A stretch of DNA of 64,000 nucleotides from assembly GCA_937915455.1 (NCBI GenBank), contig CALDNN010000196.1, forward strand, positions 1 to 64,000, read 5' to 3'. Origin of the DNA: Pelethousia sp002409725. GTDB lineage: Bacteria; Bacillota; Clostridia; Christensenellales; CAG-138. This document shows, piece by piece, positions 25,049 through 34,014 of the stretch. The notes under the pieces were generated by a model. The model did not search any database. It saw only the letters and a list, made by a program, of their open reading frames with translations, and was not told where the DNA came from. Within the stretch, counting starts at the first letter, position 1. Each line of letters opens with the position of its first letter. The position numbers and the translations under genes are program-made.

Positions 25049-26224
25049 ATGGATTATGCCAAAGAATCCCTGCGGCTACATGAACAATGGCGAGGCAAGA
25101 TCGAGGTGATCGCCAGCGTGCCTACCAAAGATAAAACCGATCTGTCCCTCGCCTATACCCCCGGCGTGGCGCAGCCCTGCTTGGAAATTCAAAAGGATGT
25201 GAACAGGAGCTATGATCTGACTCGGCGCTGGAATATGTGCCTCGTGGTATCGGATGGCACAGCGGTTCTGGGCCTTGGCGATATCGGCGCGGAGGCCAGC
25301 ATGCCGGTCATGGAGGGGAAGTGCGTCCTCTTTAAATCCTTTGGCGATGTGGATGCGTTCCCAATGTGCATCAAGAGCAAGGATGTGGATACCATCGTGG
25401 AAACGATCTACCAGATCTCCGGCTCTTTTGGCGGCGTAAACCTGGAGGATATCGCCGCGCCGCGCTGCTTCGAGATCGAACGCAAGCTCAAAGAGCGCTG
25501 CGATATCCCGATCTTCCATGATGACCAGCACGGCACGGCGGTCGTGACCTTGGCGGGCCTTGTCAACGCGCTCAAGGTCGTAGGCAAGAAAAAAGAGGAT
25601 GTGAAGGTCGTTTTCAACGGCGCAGGCGCTGCCAGTGTATCCATTACCAAGCTACTGCTTTCCGACGGCTTTGAGCATATCACCATGTGCGATCGCACCG
25701 GCATCATATACCAGGGCCGCGAGAAGGGCATGAACGCCGTTAAGGAAGAGATGGCGAAGATCACCAACCTGGAGAAGAAGCAGGGCAGCCTGGCCGACGC
25801 GCTGGTGGGCGCGGATGTATTCATCGGCGTTTCTGCTCCCGGCACGGTTACGCGGGAAATGGTGCGGCCCATGGCGGATCAGGCGATCGTGTTCGCCTGC
25901 GCAAACCCCACGCCGGAAATTTTCCCGGACGAAGCCAGGGAAGGCGGCGCTACGGTGATCGCGACGGGCCGGAGCGACTTCCCGAACCAGGTGAATAACG
26001 TGCTCGCGTTCCCAGGCATTTTCAGGGGAACCTTCGATGTGCGCGCCTCGGATATCAACGACGAAATGAAGATCGCGGCGGCCTATGCCCTCGCTGGGCT
26101 CATTTCCGATAGCGAGCTAAGGGCGGATTATATCATCCCCGCTTCCTTTGACCCGCGGGTCAGCAAGGCCGTATCGGCGGCGGTCGCCGAGGCCGCGCGA
26201 AAGAGCGGCGTCGCCAGGATTTAG
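25049..26224 (+). CDS. Malic enzyme (malate dehydrogenase, oxaloacetate-decarboxylating)
   Basis: A 391-residue short bacterial malic enzyme that converts malate to pyruvate and CO2 with NAD(P)+. Family motifs include the SLAYTPGVAQPC loop, VVSDGTAVLGLGDIG, the metal ligands in IPIFHDDQHGTA, and the nucleotide-binding VVFNGAGAAS. CAAGGAG precedes the ATG. It stands alone between the larA relic and a pair of terminators. Coenzyme preference cannot be read with confidence. Confidence 0.93.
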   Translation: MDYAKESLRLHEQWRGKIEVIASVPTKDKTDLSLAYTPGVAQPCLEIQKDVNRSYDLTRRWNMCLVVSDGTAVLGLGDIGAEASMPVMEGKCVLFKSFGDVDAFPMCIKSKDVDTIVETIYQISGSFGGVNLEDIAAPRCFEIERKLKERCDIPIFHDDQHGTAVVTLAGLVNALKVVGKKKEDVKVVFNGAGAASVSITKLLLSDGFEHITMCDRTGIIYQGREKGMNAVKEEMAKITNLEKKQGSLADALVGADVFIGVSAPGTVTREMVRPMADQAIVFACANPTPEIFPDEAREGGATVIATGRSDFPNQVNNVLAFPGIFRGTFDVRASDINDEMKIAAAYALAGLISDSELRADYIIPASFDPRVSKAVSAAVAEAARKSGVARI

Positions 26225-26235
26225 GATCACGGTCA

Positions 26236-26273
26236 AAAGGGCGCGTGCGGGTTTCCCGCATGCGCCCTTTTTC
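26236..26273 (+). terminator. Terminator after the malic enzyme gene
   Basis: A 16-bp stem (AAAGGGCGC and following bases at 26236-26251; complement at 26255-26270, one mismatch) with a three-base loop is followed by TTTTT-type sequence. Confidence 0.9.
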
Positions 26274-26297
26274 GTTGGCATAGATCCTTTCCGTAAT

Positions 26298-26322
26298 AAA
26301 GGCCCCGCAACGCGGGGCCTTT
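26298..26322 (-). terminator. Terminator of the rhamnose import operon
   Basis: AAAGGCCCCGC (26298-26308) pairs with GCGGGGCCTTT (26312-26322) around a three-base loop. The symmetric A/T flanks allow use in either direction; it lies just after the minus-strand rhaS-like gene. Confidence 0.85.
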
Positions 26323-26365
26323 GACGGTTGTAGCTTCCATTCGGTTGCGCCGGTTTCCGTGCGGA

Positions 26366-27391
26366 TTAATACACATCTTTCCAGTCGGCAATGTTGGTGG
26401 CATCGAAACGGAACGGAGGCCCAATGATGATCTCTGTGCCGCCGTCGCCGGCCTCGGTCACGACATACTCCGTGCCGTTGGCCGCGGTGAACTTACCGCC
26501 GACCTTGCCGTCGAGACCGTTGTTGACCATCTCAAGCATCGTGTAAGCGGCCACCTTGCCCACATCGATCGGGTTCCAGAGGAACATATAGGGGCAGGCC
26601 ACATCGCCTTCGCCCATGAACTCGGCCATCTCGGAGGGAAGGCCGAGGCCGGTGATGATGAGCTTGCCCTGCAGGCCGCTATCCGTAACGACCTTGGAGG
26701 CGGCGGCGATACCAACGGTGGTGGGCGCGCAGATGACCTTTAGGTTGGGGTAATTGCCGATCAGCGCCTGGGTTTGGTCAACGGATTTTTGGAACATATC
26801 GTCGCCATAGGCGACTTCTACCAGGTTCATGCCGGAATACTTGCTGTCCTTGAGGATCTCCTTCATCGCGTCGATCCAGGCGTTCTGGTTGGTAGCGGTA
26901 GAGGTGGCGGAGAGGATGGCCCAATCGCCCGAGCCGCCGGTGAGGTCATACACGGCGTCCACGAGACCTTGGGCAACCTGCTGCACGCCCGCCTGGTTGA
27001 TGTGGGTCAGGCGGCTGGCTGGGTTCACGGAGGAGTCCATGGAAACGACCTTGATACCCTTGGCCATGGCCGCCTTGAGGGCGGTTTCCAGCGCGTCGGG
27101 GTCGTTGGCGGCCACGGCAATGCCGCTCACGCCCTGCGCAACCAGCTCGTTGATCAGGGTGATCTGGGCCTCCGCGGTGATCTCGGCGGGGTACTTGACG
27201 ATAACTTCCGCACCGGCGGCCTTGACGACTTCTTCAAAGCCGGCTGCCATCCGCTCCATGTAGGGGTTACCAGCGGATTTGGCGATGATGGCGTAGGAAG
27301 CCGATGCGGCAGCCCCCTCCGTGGGCTTCGTGCAGGCGAACGCCGTGAGCGCAAGCACGAGGCACAGTACGAGTACAATCAGTTTTTTCAT
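26366..27391 (-). CDS. rhaS: Rhamnose-type ABC importer substrate-binding lipoprotein (RhaS-like)
   Basis: A 341-residue binding protein. The signal peptide ends in lipobox AFAC (Cys20). The mature part is a type 1 periplasmic-binding (ribose-binding-like) fold with KSAGNPYMERMAAGFEE, AVAANDPDALE and VVSMDSSVNP. It should capture L-rhamnose outside the membrane and deliver it to the two permeases encoded upstream. GGGAGGGAG precedes the ATG. It is the last gene of the minus-strand operon rhaM-rhaA-ATPase-permease-permease-binding protein. The name follows the rhizobial rhaSTPQ system and should not be confused with the E. coli activator RhaS. Confidence 0.88.
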   Translation of the reverse strand: MKKLIVLVLCLVLALTAFACTKPTEGAAASASYAIIAKSAGNPYMERMAAGFEEVVKAAGAEVIVKYPAEITAEAQITLINELVAQGVSGIAVAANDPDALETALKAAMAKGIKVVSMDSSVNPASRLTHINQAGVQQVAQGLVDAVYDLTGGSGDWAILSATSTATNQNAWIDAMKEILKDSKYSGMNLVEVAYGDDMFQKSVDQTQALIGNYPNLKVICAPTTVGIAAASKVVTDSGLQGKLIITGLGLPSEMAEFMGEGDVACPYMFLWNPIDVGKVAAYTMLEMVNNGLDGKVGGKFTAANGTEYVVTEAGDGGTEIIIGPPFRFDATNIADWKDVY

Positions 27392-27461
27392 TGTTTTCTC
27401 CCTCCCATTTTGTTTAATATAAACACGCCTAATGGTGTTTACTTGACCGGATATGACCGCT

Positions 27462-28508
27462 TTATTGCGGCGCGGATACCTGCTGCTGCATGCCGGCCGC
27501 CGAGGCCCGCGCCTTTTTGGCTGAGGAAGTATCGATAACGTTGGGCAGCATCACCATGAGGATAAGGATGGCGCCGATAATCATCAGGATGGTCTGCGTG
27601 TTGACGTTCGCCAGGCCCAGACCGTAGCGCAAAAGGCCCACGGTGAAGATGGAGATGATCGTGCCCGGAAAATTGCCCTTGCCGCCCGCCGTGGAGATGC
27701 CGCCCAGCACGACCATGCTGATGGCCTCCAGTTCATAGCCCGTGGCGATATCGCTGCGCACAGTGCCCATCCAGGAGCCGTAGAACACGGCGGAAAGGCC
27801 GCAGATGAGGCCGATCAGCGCATAGCTGATGAAGCGCACGCGCTGTACGGGAACGCCCGCATAGCGCGCGGCCATGCGGTTGGTGCCGATGGCGTAGAGC
27901 TGCCGGCCAAAGAGCGTTTTGTGCAGCACGAAGCCGAATACGACGGCCAGTAGACAGAAAACAAGGAACACATAAGGGATGGGGCCGAGCTTGGCATAAT
28001 AGAGTTCGTAGAACCAGGCGCATTGGTGGAGGTTGCTGGCGCTCTGGCTGCCCAGGAGAATCTCCGCGATGCCACGATAGAGCGTCATGGTACCCAGGGT
28101 GACGATCATGGGCGCAAGCTCCTGGAACTGGGTGAGCAGCAGGCCGTTGATCAGGCCGCAGGCCATGCCGCAAAATAGGGCGATGAGTACGGAGGCGCCC
28201 ATGGGTAGGCCGGCGTTATAGCTTAGGCCCAGCAGCGTGGCCGAGAGGGCCACGGTGGAGCCCACGGAAAGGTCGATCTCGCCCAGCACCAGAATATAGG
28301 CCATCGGCAGGGCGATGAAGCCGCGCACGAGGAAGGTGCTGATGGCGGTAAAAATATTGTCCACATTGAGGTAATTGGAAGAGATTGAGGCGTTCATTAC
28401 GTTGACAGCCACGAACAATACCAGCAGAAGCGTTTCCCAGCGCAATAAAACGGAGCGGAGGGTCTTCTTCTGGGTGGAAACGATGTTGCGGGAACCATGC
28501 TCTGCCAT
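27462..28508 (-). CDS. rhaQ: Rhamnose-type ABC importer permease (RhaQ-like)
   Basis: A 348-residue integral membrane protein with about 8-10 hydrophobic segments of the RbsC/AraH family. The conserved MAYILVLGEIDLSVGS and GGISTAGGKGNFPGT segments are visible. It starts 1 bp after the stop of the other permease gene, so the two are translationally coupled and should form a heterodimeric channel. Which of the two corresponds to RhaP and which to RhaQ is by order only. Confidence 0.85.
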   Translation of the reverse strand: MAEHGSRNIVSTQKKTLRSVLLRWETLLLVLFVAVNVMNASISSNYLNVDNIFTAISTFLVRGFIALPMAYILVLGEIDLSVGSTVALSATLLGLSYNAGLPMGASVLIALFCGMACGLINGLLLTQFQELAPMIVTLGTMTLYRGIAEILLGSQSASNLHQCAWFYELYYAKLGPIPYVFLVFCLLAVVFGFVLHKTLFGRQLYAIGTNRMAARYAGVPVQRVRFISYALIGLICGLSAVFYGSWMGTVRSDIATGYELEAISMVVLGGISTAGGKGNFPGTIISIFTVGLLRYGLGLANVNTQTILMIIGAILILMVMLPNVIDTSSAKKARASAAGMQQQVSAPQ

Positions 28509-28509
28509 G

Positions 28510-29526
28510 TTAGATCTCCCTTGCCTTAAGCTGGTTTTTCTGCAGCGCGCGCTGCGCTAGGATATTAATGATGATGGCCAGCAGAATGATGAGGCCCTTG
28601 ATCGCCCGCTGCCAGAATTGCGAAATGCCGATCAGCGGCAGCGCCTTGCTGATTACGGTCATGGTTAGCGCGCCCAACAGCACGCCCACCACCGAGCCCT
28701 GGCCGCCGCTGAGGCTCACGCCGCCCAGTACGCAGGCGGCGATGGCGTCCATCTCCATACCCGTGGCCATGTCGTTTTGGGCGGAGGCGTAGAGCGCTGT
28801 ATACATCGCGCCCACCAGGCCTGAAAAGCTGCCCATCATGGTATAGACCACGAGCTTGATGCGCTTGATGCGGATGCCGCTGATGGACGCGGCCTCCGGG
28901 TTGCTGCCCACTGCGTAGATACGCCTGCCAAAGCGCGTCCAGCGCATGACGACGAAGAACACAGCGTAACAGATGAGCGCGATAAAGATTAGGTTGTTCA
29001 TCAGGCCAAAGGAGAGCGTGTTGGTCTGCGCGAATTGCTTGAAGGAAGCCTGGAACTGATAGGCCGAGACCCATTGGCTATCCGAAACGAGGTAGGTCGC
29101 GCCACGAAAAATATTCGTCAGGCCCAATGTGGCAATGATGGGGATTACCTGGCCGTAGGCAATCACAGAGCCCACGAGCAGGCCGCAGAGCGTGCCGATG
29201 GCGATGCTCACCAGGAACATGACCAGCGTGGAGGAATAGACGCCCTCGCGCATCAGCAGCGAGGCGCACATCCCCGAGAAGGCCAGGGAAGAGGCCACGG
29301 AGATATCGATGCCACCGATGAGCAGCACGCTCATCATGCCGAGGGAGAGCGTGATGGTGGTGGAGTAGTTCTTGAGCATATCCTCGATGGTTTTGCCTGT
29401 GAGGAAGCTATGGTTTCTAGCTTGAATAAACGCGCAGATCAGCGCCAGCACGAGGAAGAGCGTCATTTCACGAGAGGCGGTGAGGCGCTTCCAAAGGGCC
29501 TTAAAATCGAAAGAAGTCTTTTGCAT
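28510..29526 (-). CDS. rhaP: Rhamnose-type ABC importer permease (RhaP-like)
   Basis: A 338-residue RbsC-family permease with the signatures MMSVLLIGGIDISVASSLAF and CVLGGVSLSGGQGSVVG and about 8-10 membrane segments. It partners the permease encoded immediately downstream and the ATPase encoded 13 bp upstream. Specificity for rhamnose is inferred from the operon. Confidence 0.85.
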   Translation of the reverse strand: MQKTSFDFKALWKRLTASREMTLFLVLALICAFIQARNHSFLTGKTIEDMLKNYSTTITLSLGMMSVLLIGGIDISVASSLAFSGMCASLLMREGVYSSTLVMFLVSIAIGTLCGLLVGSVIAYGQVIPIIATLGLTNIFRGATYLVSDSQWVSAYQFQASFKQFAQTNTLSFGLMNNLIFIALICYAVFFVVMRWTRFGRRIYAVGSNPEAASISGIRIKRIKLVVYTMMGSFSGLVGAMYTALYASAQNDMATGMEMDAIAACVLGGVSLSGGQGSVVGVLLGALTMTVISKALPLIGISQFWQRAIKGLIILLAIIINILAQRALQKNQLKAREI

Positions 29527-29539
29527 CTGCTATCCCTCC

Positions 29540-31048
29540 TTACGCGCCCTGGGCAGGCTGCGCGTGTTTGCGCATGGCCAGCTCGAGGATGCGCTCCTGC
29601 GTGGCCTCGGCCCGGCTCAGCTCGCCGGTCATCCGTCCGTCGCACATCACGAAGATGCGGTCGCACATGCCGAGGATCTCGGGCATTTCGGAGGAGATCA
29701 TGATCACGGCAAGGCCCGCTTCGGCCAGCTCGCCCATAATCTCGTAAACGGCCGCCTTCGCGCCCACATCCACACCCTTGGTCGGCTCGTCCATGATGAG
29801 TACTTTGAGGGAGGAGTTGAGCGCCTTGGCGACCACCACCTTTTGCTGGTTGCCGCCGGAGAGCGAGCTGCATGCATCAAAGATTGAAACCGCCCTTACA
29901 TCTACCCTCTCGGCCAGGCGCTTGGCGTCGGCGTTTTCCTCGCTTTCGGAAAGGACGCCGTATTTTGCGTAGCGCTTGAGCTCGGATAGGGTGATGTTGC
30001 GTCCAATGCCCCAATCCAACAGCAGGCCCTGCTGCTGGCGGTCCTCCGTGAGTAGGCCGATGCCCAGGCGCATGGCATCCTGCGGCTTTTTGATGGAAAC
30101 GGGCTTGCCTTCAAGGAAAATCTTGCCTGCGTCGTAGCGCTCCACGCCAAAGAGCGTTTGGACCACCTCCGTACGCCCAGCGCCCACCAATCCGGTGAGG
30201 CCCACGATCTCGCCACGCCGCACATTTAGGGAGACATCCTTAAAATAGCCCGCGTGGCTCAGCCCCTCCACCTGCAGCACCTCTTCGCCCGGCACGATGG
30301 AGGGCTTGGGGAAGAGCTCCTTGATCTCGCGGCCCACCATGGCCTTAATCAGCTCCGGCTCGGTGATGGTGGCCGCATCGAAGGTGCCGATATAATGCGC
30401 ATCGCGGAAAACCGTGACCCGCGAGGCCAGGCGGTACATATCCTCCAGCCTGTGCGAGATGAAGATGATGGATGTGCCCTCGTCCCGTAGGGCCTCGGTG
30501 ATGCGGTAAAGCTCTTCGGATTCGCTTTTGGTCAGGGCGGCCGTGGGCTCATCCATGATGATGATGTTCGCGTTCATGGAGAGGGCTTTGGCGATCTCCA
30601 CCATCTGCTGCTGGGCTACGGATAGCGAGCTCATCAGCGCCGTGGCGCTGAAGGATACGCCCAAGGGGCGAAGCAGCTCCTCTGCGCGGCGGTTCATTTC
30701 CTTCCATTGCAATAGGCCGCCCTTGACGCACTCGTGGCCCATAAAAATGTTTTCCGCCACAGAAAGATGCGGGTAGCTGGTCACATGCTGGTAGATGGCT
30801 GCGATGCCGTGGCGCTGGGCGTCCAGCGGCGTCTTGAATTCCACCTTCCGGCCATCCATGAAGACGCTACCCTCGTCGGGCTGGTGCACGCCGGTAATCA
30901 CCTTGATGAAGGTGGATTTACCTGCGCCGTTTTCCCCCATGATGGCGTGGATCTCGCCAGGCAGCAATTGGAAGCTCACCCGGTCGAGCGCCTTCACGCC
31001 CGGGAAAACCTTTGTGATATTCTTTAGTTCCAAACGGAATTCGGACAT
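29540..31048 (-). CDS. rhaT: Rhamnose-type ABC importer ATPase with two nucleotide-binding domains (RhaT-like)
   Basis: A 502-residue RbsA-type fused ATPase. The first domain has Walker A GENGAGKST and the signature region SVAQQQMVEIAKAL with Walker B IIIMDEPTAA. The second has a degenerate P-loop GLVGAGRTE, as is normal for this family, and SGGNQQKVVVAKAL with VLIMDEPTKGVDVG. It lies 13 bp after the rhamnose isomerase gene and powers uptake through the two permeases. Confidence 0.9.
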   Translation of the reverse strand: MSEFRLELKNITKVFPGVKALDRVSFQLLPGEIHAIMGENGAGKSTFIKVITGVHQPDEGSVFMDGRKVEFKTPLDAQRHGIAAIYQHVTSYPHLSVAENIFMGHECVKGGLLQWKEMNRRAEELLRPLGVSFSATALMSSLSVAQQQMVEIAKALSMNANIIIMDEPTAALTKSESEELYRITEALRDEGTSIIFISHRLEDMYRLASRVTVFRDAHYIGTFDAATITEPELIKAMVGREIKELFPKPSIVPGEEVLQVEGLSHAGYFKDVSLNVRRGEIVGLTGLVGAGRTEVVQTLFGVERYDAGKIFLEGKPVSIKKPQDAMRLGIGLLTEDRQQQGLLLDWGIGRNITLSELKRYAKYGVLSESEENADAKRLAERVDVRAVSIFDACSSLSGGNQQKVVVAKALNSSLKVLIMDEPTKGVDVGAKAAVYEIMGELAEAGLAVIMISSEMPEILGMCDRIFVMCDGRMTGELSRAEATQERILELAMRKHAQPAQGA

Positions 31049-31061
31049 AGGCCCTCCTTAT

Positions 31062-32306
31062 TTATCCGCGCTCATAAGCCCTAGCGATTGCTAACCACTC
31101 TCCATCCTGCGGAGTGCCACGCTGCTCGCAATAATGCGCCCAAACCGCGCCGAAAGGCATGGTTTTACGATCTTCCAGAGCGGCGAAGCGGGCTGTGTAA
31201 TCCCCGGCATATTCCACCTCGCGGATGGCCCGCGCGGGCGCGAGGCAGGATTTGAGCAGCGCCTTGCGCGCGTTGCGCATGCCGATGGCCCAGGCCGCGA
31301 TGCGGTTGATGGAGGCGTCGAAATAATCGAGGCCGATGAACACCCGCTCTTCGAGGCCATTCCAGATGATCTCGTCCATGATGCGCATCAGCTCGTCGTC
31401 TAGGGTGATCACGTGGTCGCTATCCCAGCGCACGCCGCGGCTCACATGCAGCAGGATCTTATCGAGGAATTGCAGCACCGCGGTGATCTTGGCGCTGATG
31501 ACCTCGGTGGGATGGAAATGGCCCGCGTCCAGCGTATAGAGCTTGCCGCGCGAAAGGGCGTAGCCCAGCGCGTACTCGTGGCTGGCCACCGTGTAGCTTT
31601 CCACGCCCACGCCAAAGAGCTTACTCTCCACAGAGCAGGGGACGAGCGCCTCGTCGATGGGCTCTTTAAAGATAGCGTCCAGCGATGCGGTCATCAGGTC
31701 GCGGCGGCGCACGGTATCCACGCACACATCCTTATAGCCATCCGGCATCCAATAATTGACCGTGCAGGGTTGGCCAGTGCCTTTGGCGAATTCGAGGGCG
31801 ATCTCGCGGCAGCGCTTGCCGTGCTCAATCCAGAAGCTGCGCGTGCCCGGATCGAAGCTGCTGAGCGAAAAGTCGCCGTCCATTCTGGGGTGCGAAAAAT
31901 AGGTGGGGTTGAAATCGAGACCCAGGCCGGTCTGCTTAGCCCAATCCAGCCAGGCGGCGAATTGCTCGATCGTATAAGCGTCGCGGTCGATCTTGCGTCC
32001 GCCCTTCTCCGCGTAGCTGGCATGCAGGCTCAGCTTGGTGCGGCCCGGAATCAGGCGCAGGGCCGCCTCGATATCCGCTCGAAGCTCACCCGGCGTGCGG
32101 GCGCGGCCCGGGTAATTGCCGGTGGTCTGTATGCCGCCACTGAGGGCGTCCGAACCGTCGAAGCCGATCACATCGTCCCCCTGCCAGCAATGCATGGATA
32201 CGGGAACCGCGTCCGCCCGGGCGATGGCGGCTTCCACATCTACGCCCACAGCGGCATATTGCTCTTTGGCGATTTCAAACGCCTGGTTGATCTTTACGCT
32301 CTCCAT
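31062..32306 (-). CDS. rhaA: L-rhamnose isomerase
   Basis: A 414-residue metal-dependent isomerase converting L-rhamnose to L-rhamnulose. It matches the RhaA family in length and in VSMHCWQGDDVIGF near residue 40, TKLSLHASYAEKGG, VNYWMPDGYKD, TLDAGHFHPTEV and SRGVRWDSDHV, which hold the metal and substrate residues. AGGAGAG precedes the ATG. It is the second gene of the minus-strand operon, after the mutarotase. Confidence 0.95.
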   Translation of the reverse strand: MESVKINQAFEIAKEQYAAVGVDVEAAIARADAVPVSMHCWQGDDVIGFDGSDALSGGIQTTGNYPGRARTPGELRADIEAALRLIPGRTKLSLHASYAEKGGRKIDRDAYTIEQFAAWLDWAKQTGLGLDFNPTYFSHPRMDGDFSLSSFDPGTRSFWIEHGKRCREIALEFAKGTGQPCTVNYWMPDGYKDVCVDTVRRRDLMTASLDAIFKEPIDEALVPCSVESKLFGVGVESYTVASHEYALGYALSRGKLYTLDAGHFHPTEVISAKITAVLQFLDKILLHVSRGVRWDSDHVITLDDELMRIMDEIIWNGLEERVFIGLDYFDASINRIAAWAIGMRNARKALLKSCLAPARAIREVEYAGDYTARFAALEDRKTMPFGAVWAHYCEQRGTPQDGEWLAIARAYERG

Positions 32307-32370
32307 TTATCTCTCCTAAATTGATTGAATTAAATCATGCGAATGCGTGCCGCGGGGCGTGCGCAACACG

Positions 32371-32685
32371 CTATTTATGCAAAAATACCTGCCGCAGTAG
32401 CGGCTGCGCACCGGTCACAGGATCCATCTCCATGGCCATAACGTCTTTCATATAGTCGTTCCATCTTTGCACGACAGGGCTCTCGGCCTGCACCCGAGCC
32501 GCGTGCGCCACGCTCTCGCATTCGTAATAGCCGAAAAGCTCGTCGCCTACGTTCCAGATCGTATAGTTGTGGATGCCGGCCTTGTTGAGCACCTCGGTCA
32601 TCACCGGCCAGATGGCATCGTGCCTGTGGATATATTCTTCCAGCTTCCCGGGCAGCACGCGCGCCTTCCAAGCGTAACGTTCCAT
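32371..32685 (-). CDS. rhaM: L-rhamnose mutarotase
   Basis: A 104-residue dimeric alpha-beta barrel protein that interconverts L-rhamnose anomers so that the isomerase can use both. RhaM signatures include KLEEYIHRHDAIWPVM (His acid/base), IHNYTIWNVGDELFGYYEC and WNDYMKDVM. AAAGGAGA lies before the ATG. It is the first gene of the import and isomerisation operon, divergent from the AraC regulator. Confidence 0.94.
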   Translation of the reverse strand: MERYAWKARVLPGKLEEYIHRHDAIWPVMTEVLNKAGIHNYTIWNVGDELFGYYECESVAHAARVQAESPVVQRWNDYMKDVMAMEMDPVTGAQPLLRQVFLHK

Positions 32686-32762
32686 AAGGTCTCCTTTCGG
32701 CTTAAGCGTTTTGGTGATTGGACTTAACTATATAAATATCTTGTGTAAGTATGTTGACATTT

Positions 32763-32913
32763 TATTGCACTATGTTGCCATGGGCTTCCGTGGCTACCCA
32801 TACCCGCTCTATATGTTACGGTTAACGAATTGTGCGGAATTAATAGGGGGAAAATCGAATTGTTGCAATACCCTGCTGCGATGCAATATACTAGAACTAT
32901 ATTTAGTATTGCA
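32763..32913. promoter_or_regulatory. Divergent rha control region with four TGCAATA half-sites
   Basis: The heptamer TGCAATA occurs on the minus strand at 32769-32763 and 32913-32907 and on the plus strand at 32864-32870 and 32882-32888. The last two lie in the inverted repeat TGCAATATACTA (32882-32893) / TAGTATTGCA (32904-32913). The region separates rhaM from the AraC regulator and is the best candidate for the regulator binding site. Confidence 0.6.
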
Positions 32914-32984
32914 GATTATGTTATGTTTGTCATTGCTTAATGTTGGTTAACTATCAAAATATCTTGGCTTGGAGGACATCTTCT

Positions 32985-33872
32985 ATGGCGGGCGTTCAAT
33001 TAAACTATGAGCTGGATATTACGTCCAATTCCACCTGGCTCACCGTCACATCCGGCCAGCAGGCCAAGCAGAGCCTGCCCTATGTGCAGGAGGTGGGGGA
33101 TTTTCTTGCGCGGGAAAAATACTATACGCGGCGCGAGGGGCTGCCATCTTATCTGATCAAATACGTCGTTTCCGGCGAGGGCCTGCTGGAGTATAACGGC
33201 GCTACGGAAACCGTGAGCCCGGGCCAGGCCTTCTGGATCGAGTGCCGCAAGCCGCAGTTTTACCAAACCAGCCCCATAAAAAAGGAATGGCATATGCTCT
33301 GGGTGCATTTTTACGGCCATGGCTGTGCGCGCTATTATGACCTCTTTTTATCGCAAAACGATGGTTGCAACGTGATCACCCTCCCTCCCAATACCGCCGC
33401 GCCGGCCATCCTGCGCGAGCTGATGGAGATCTACAGGTACGGGCAAAGCTCCCTGGCAGGGGATATCCGCGCGGCCAGGCTGCTGACGGACCTGATGAGC
33501 GATTGCGCCCTGAGCGCCTGCACCCTGCCGGAGCATGAGATGGTGCCCGACTGCATCCAGGAGGCGCGCACGTATTTGCTGGATAACTACCATATGCGCA
33601 TTACGCTGGATGATCTGGCCAAGCGCTTTTCAATGAACAAGTTCTATTTTCAAAAGCTCTTCAAGCGCTACACGGGCTTCACGCCCAACGAATTTTTGAT
33701 CTTTACACGGCTCAACCGGGCCAAGGAGCTTTTGCGTACCACCAACGATACCATCAACCAGATCGCCTTTGAGGTGGGCATCGAAAACTCCAGCCACTTC
33801 ATCAACCAGTTTAAGCAGCGCGAGGGGATCACGCCCCATGCCTTCCGCCAGAGCTGGTATAAGATGATTTAG
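32985..33872 (+). CDS. AraC-family transcriptional regulator of the rhamnose genes
   Basis: A 295-residue protein with an N-terminal cupin-like effector domain (SYLIKYVVSGEGLLEYNG, PGQAFWIECRKPQFY) and a C-terminal AraC DNA-binding domain with two helix-turn-helix motifs (ITLDDLAKRFSMNKFYFQKL and INQIAFEVGIENSSHFINQF). I chose the ATG at 32985 because GGAGG lies 9 bp upstream. Placed between the two rha operons, it probably activates both in response to rhamnose. Regulatory mode is inferred from RhaS/RhaR and related regulators. Confidence 0.9.
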   Translation: MAGVQLNYELDITSNSTWLTVTSGQQAKQSLPYVQEVGDFLAREKYYTRREGLPSYLIKYVVSGEGLLEYNGATETVSPGQAFWIECRKPQFYQTSPIKKEWHMLWVHFYGHGCARYYDLFLSQNDGCNVITLPPNTAAPAILRELMEIYRYGQSSLAGDIRAARLLTDLMSDCALSACTLPEHEMVPDCIQEARTYLLDNYHMRITLDDLAKRFSMNKFYFQKLFKRYTGFTPNEFLIFTRLNRAKELLRTTNDTINQIAFEVGIENSSHFINQFKQREGITPHAFRQSWYKMI

Positions 33873-33938
33873 CCGCTTTTGTCAAGATAGCGATATTATT
33901 GTCCAACTTTGCTGGTGTACGTTCTGAAACGGCTTTGC

Positions 33939-33944
33939 TATAAT
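33939..33944 (+). promoter_or_regulatory. -10 element of the rhamnose catabolic operon promoter
   Basis: A perfect TATAAT lies 70 bp before the first catabolic gene. No good -35 box sits 17 bp upstream, as expected for an activator-dependent promoter. Confidence 0.5.
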
Positions 33945-34014
33945 GGAACCATAAGGTGTTATCATTTCCCATGCACGGCGTCAATGTAATGTTATGGATC
34001 AAGAGGAAAAGCAG

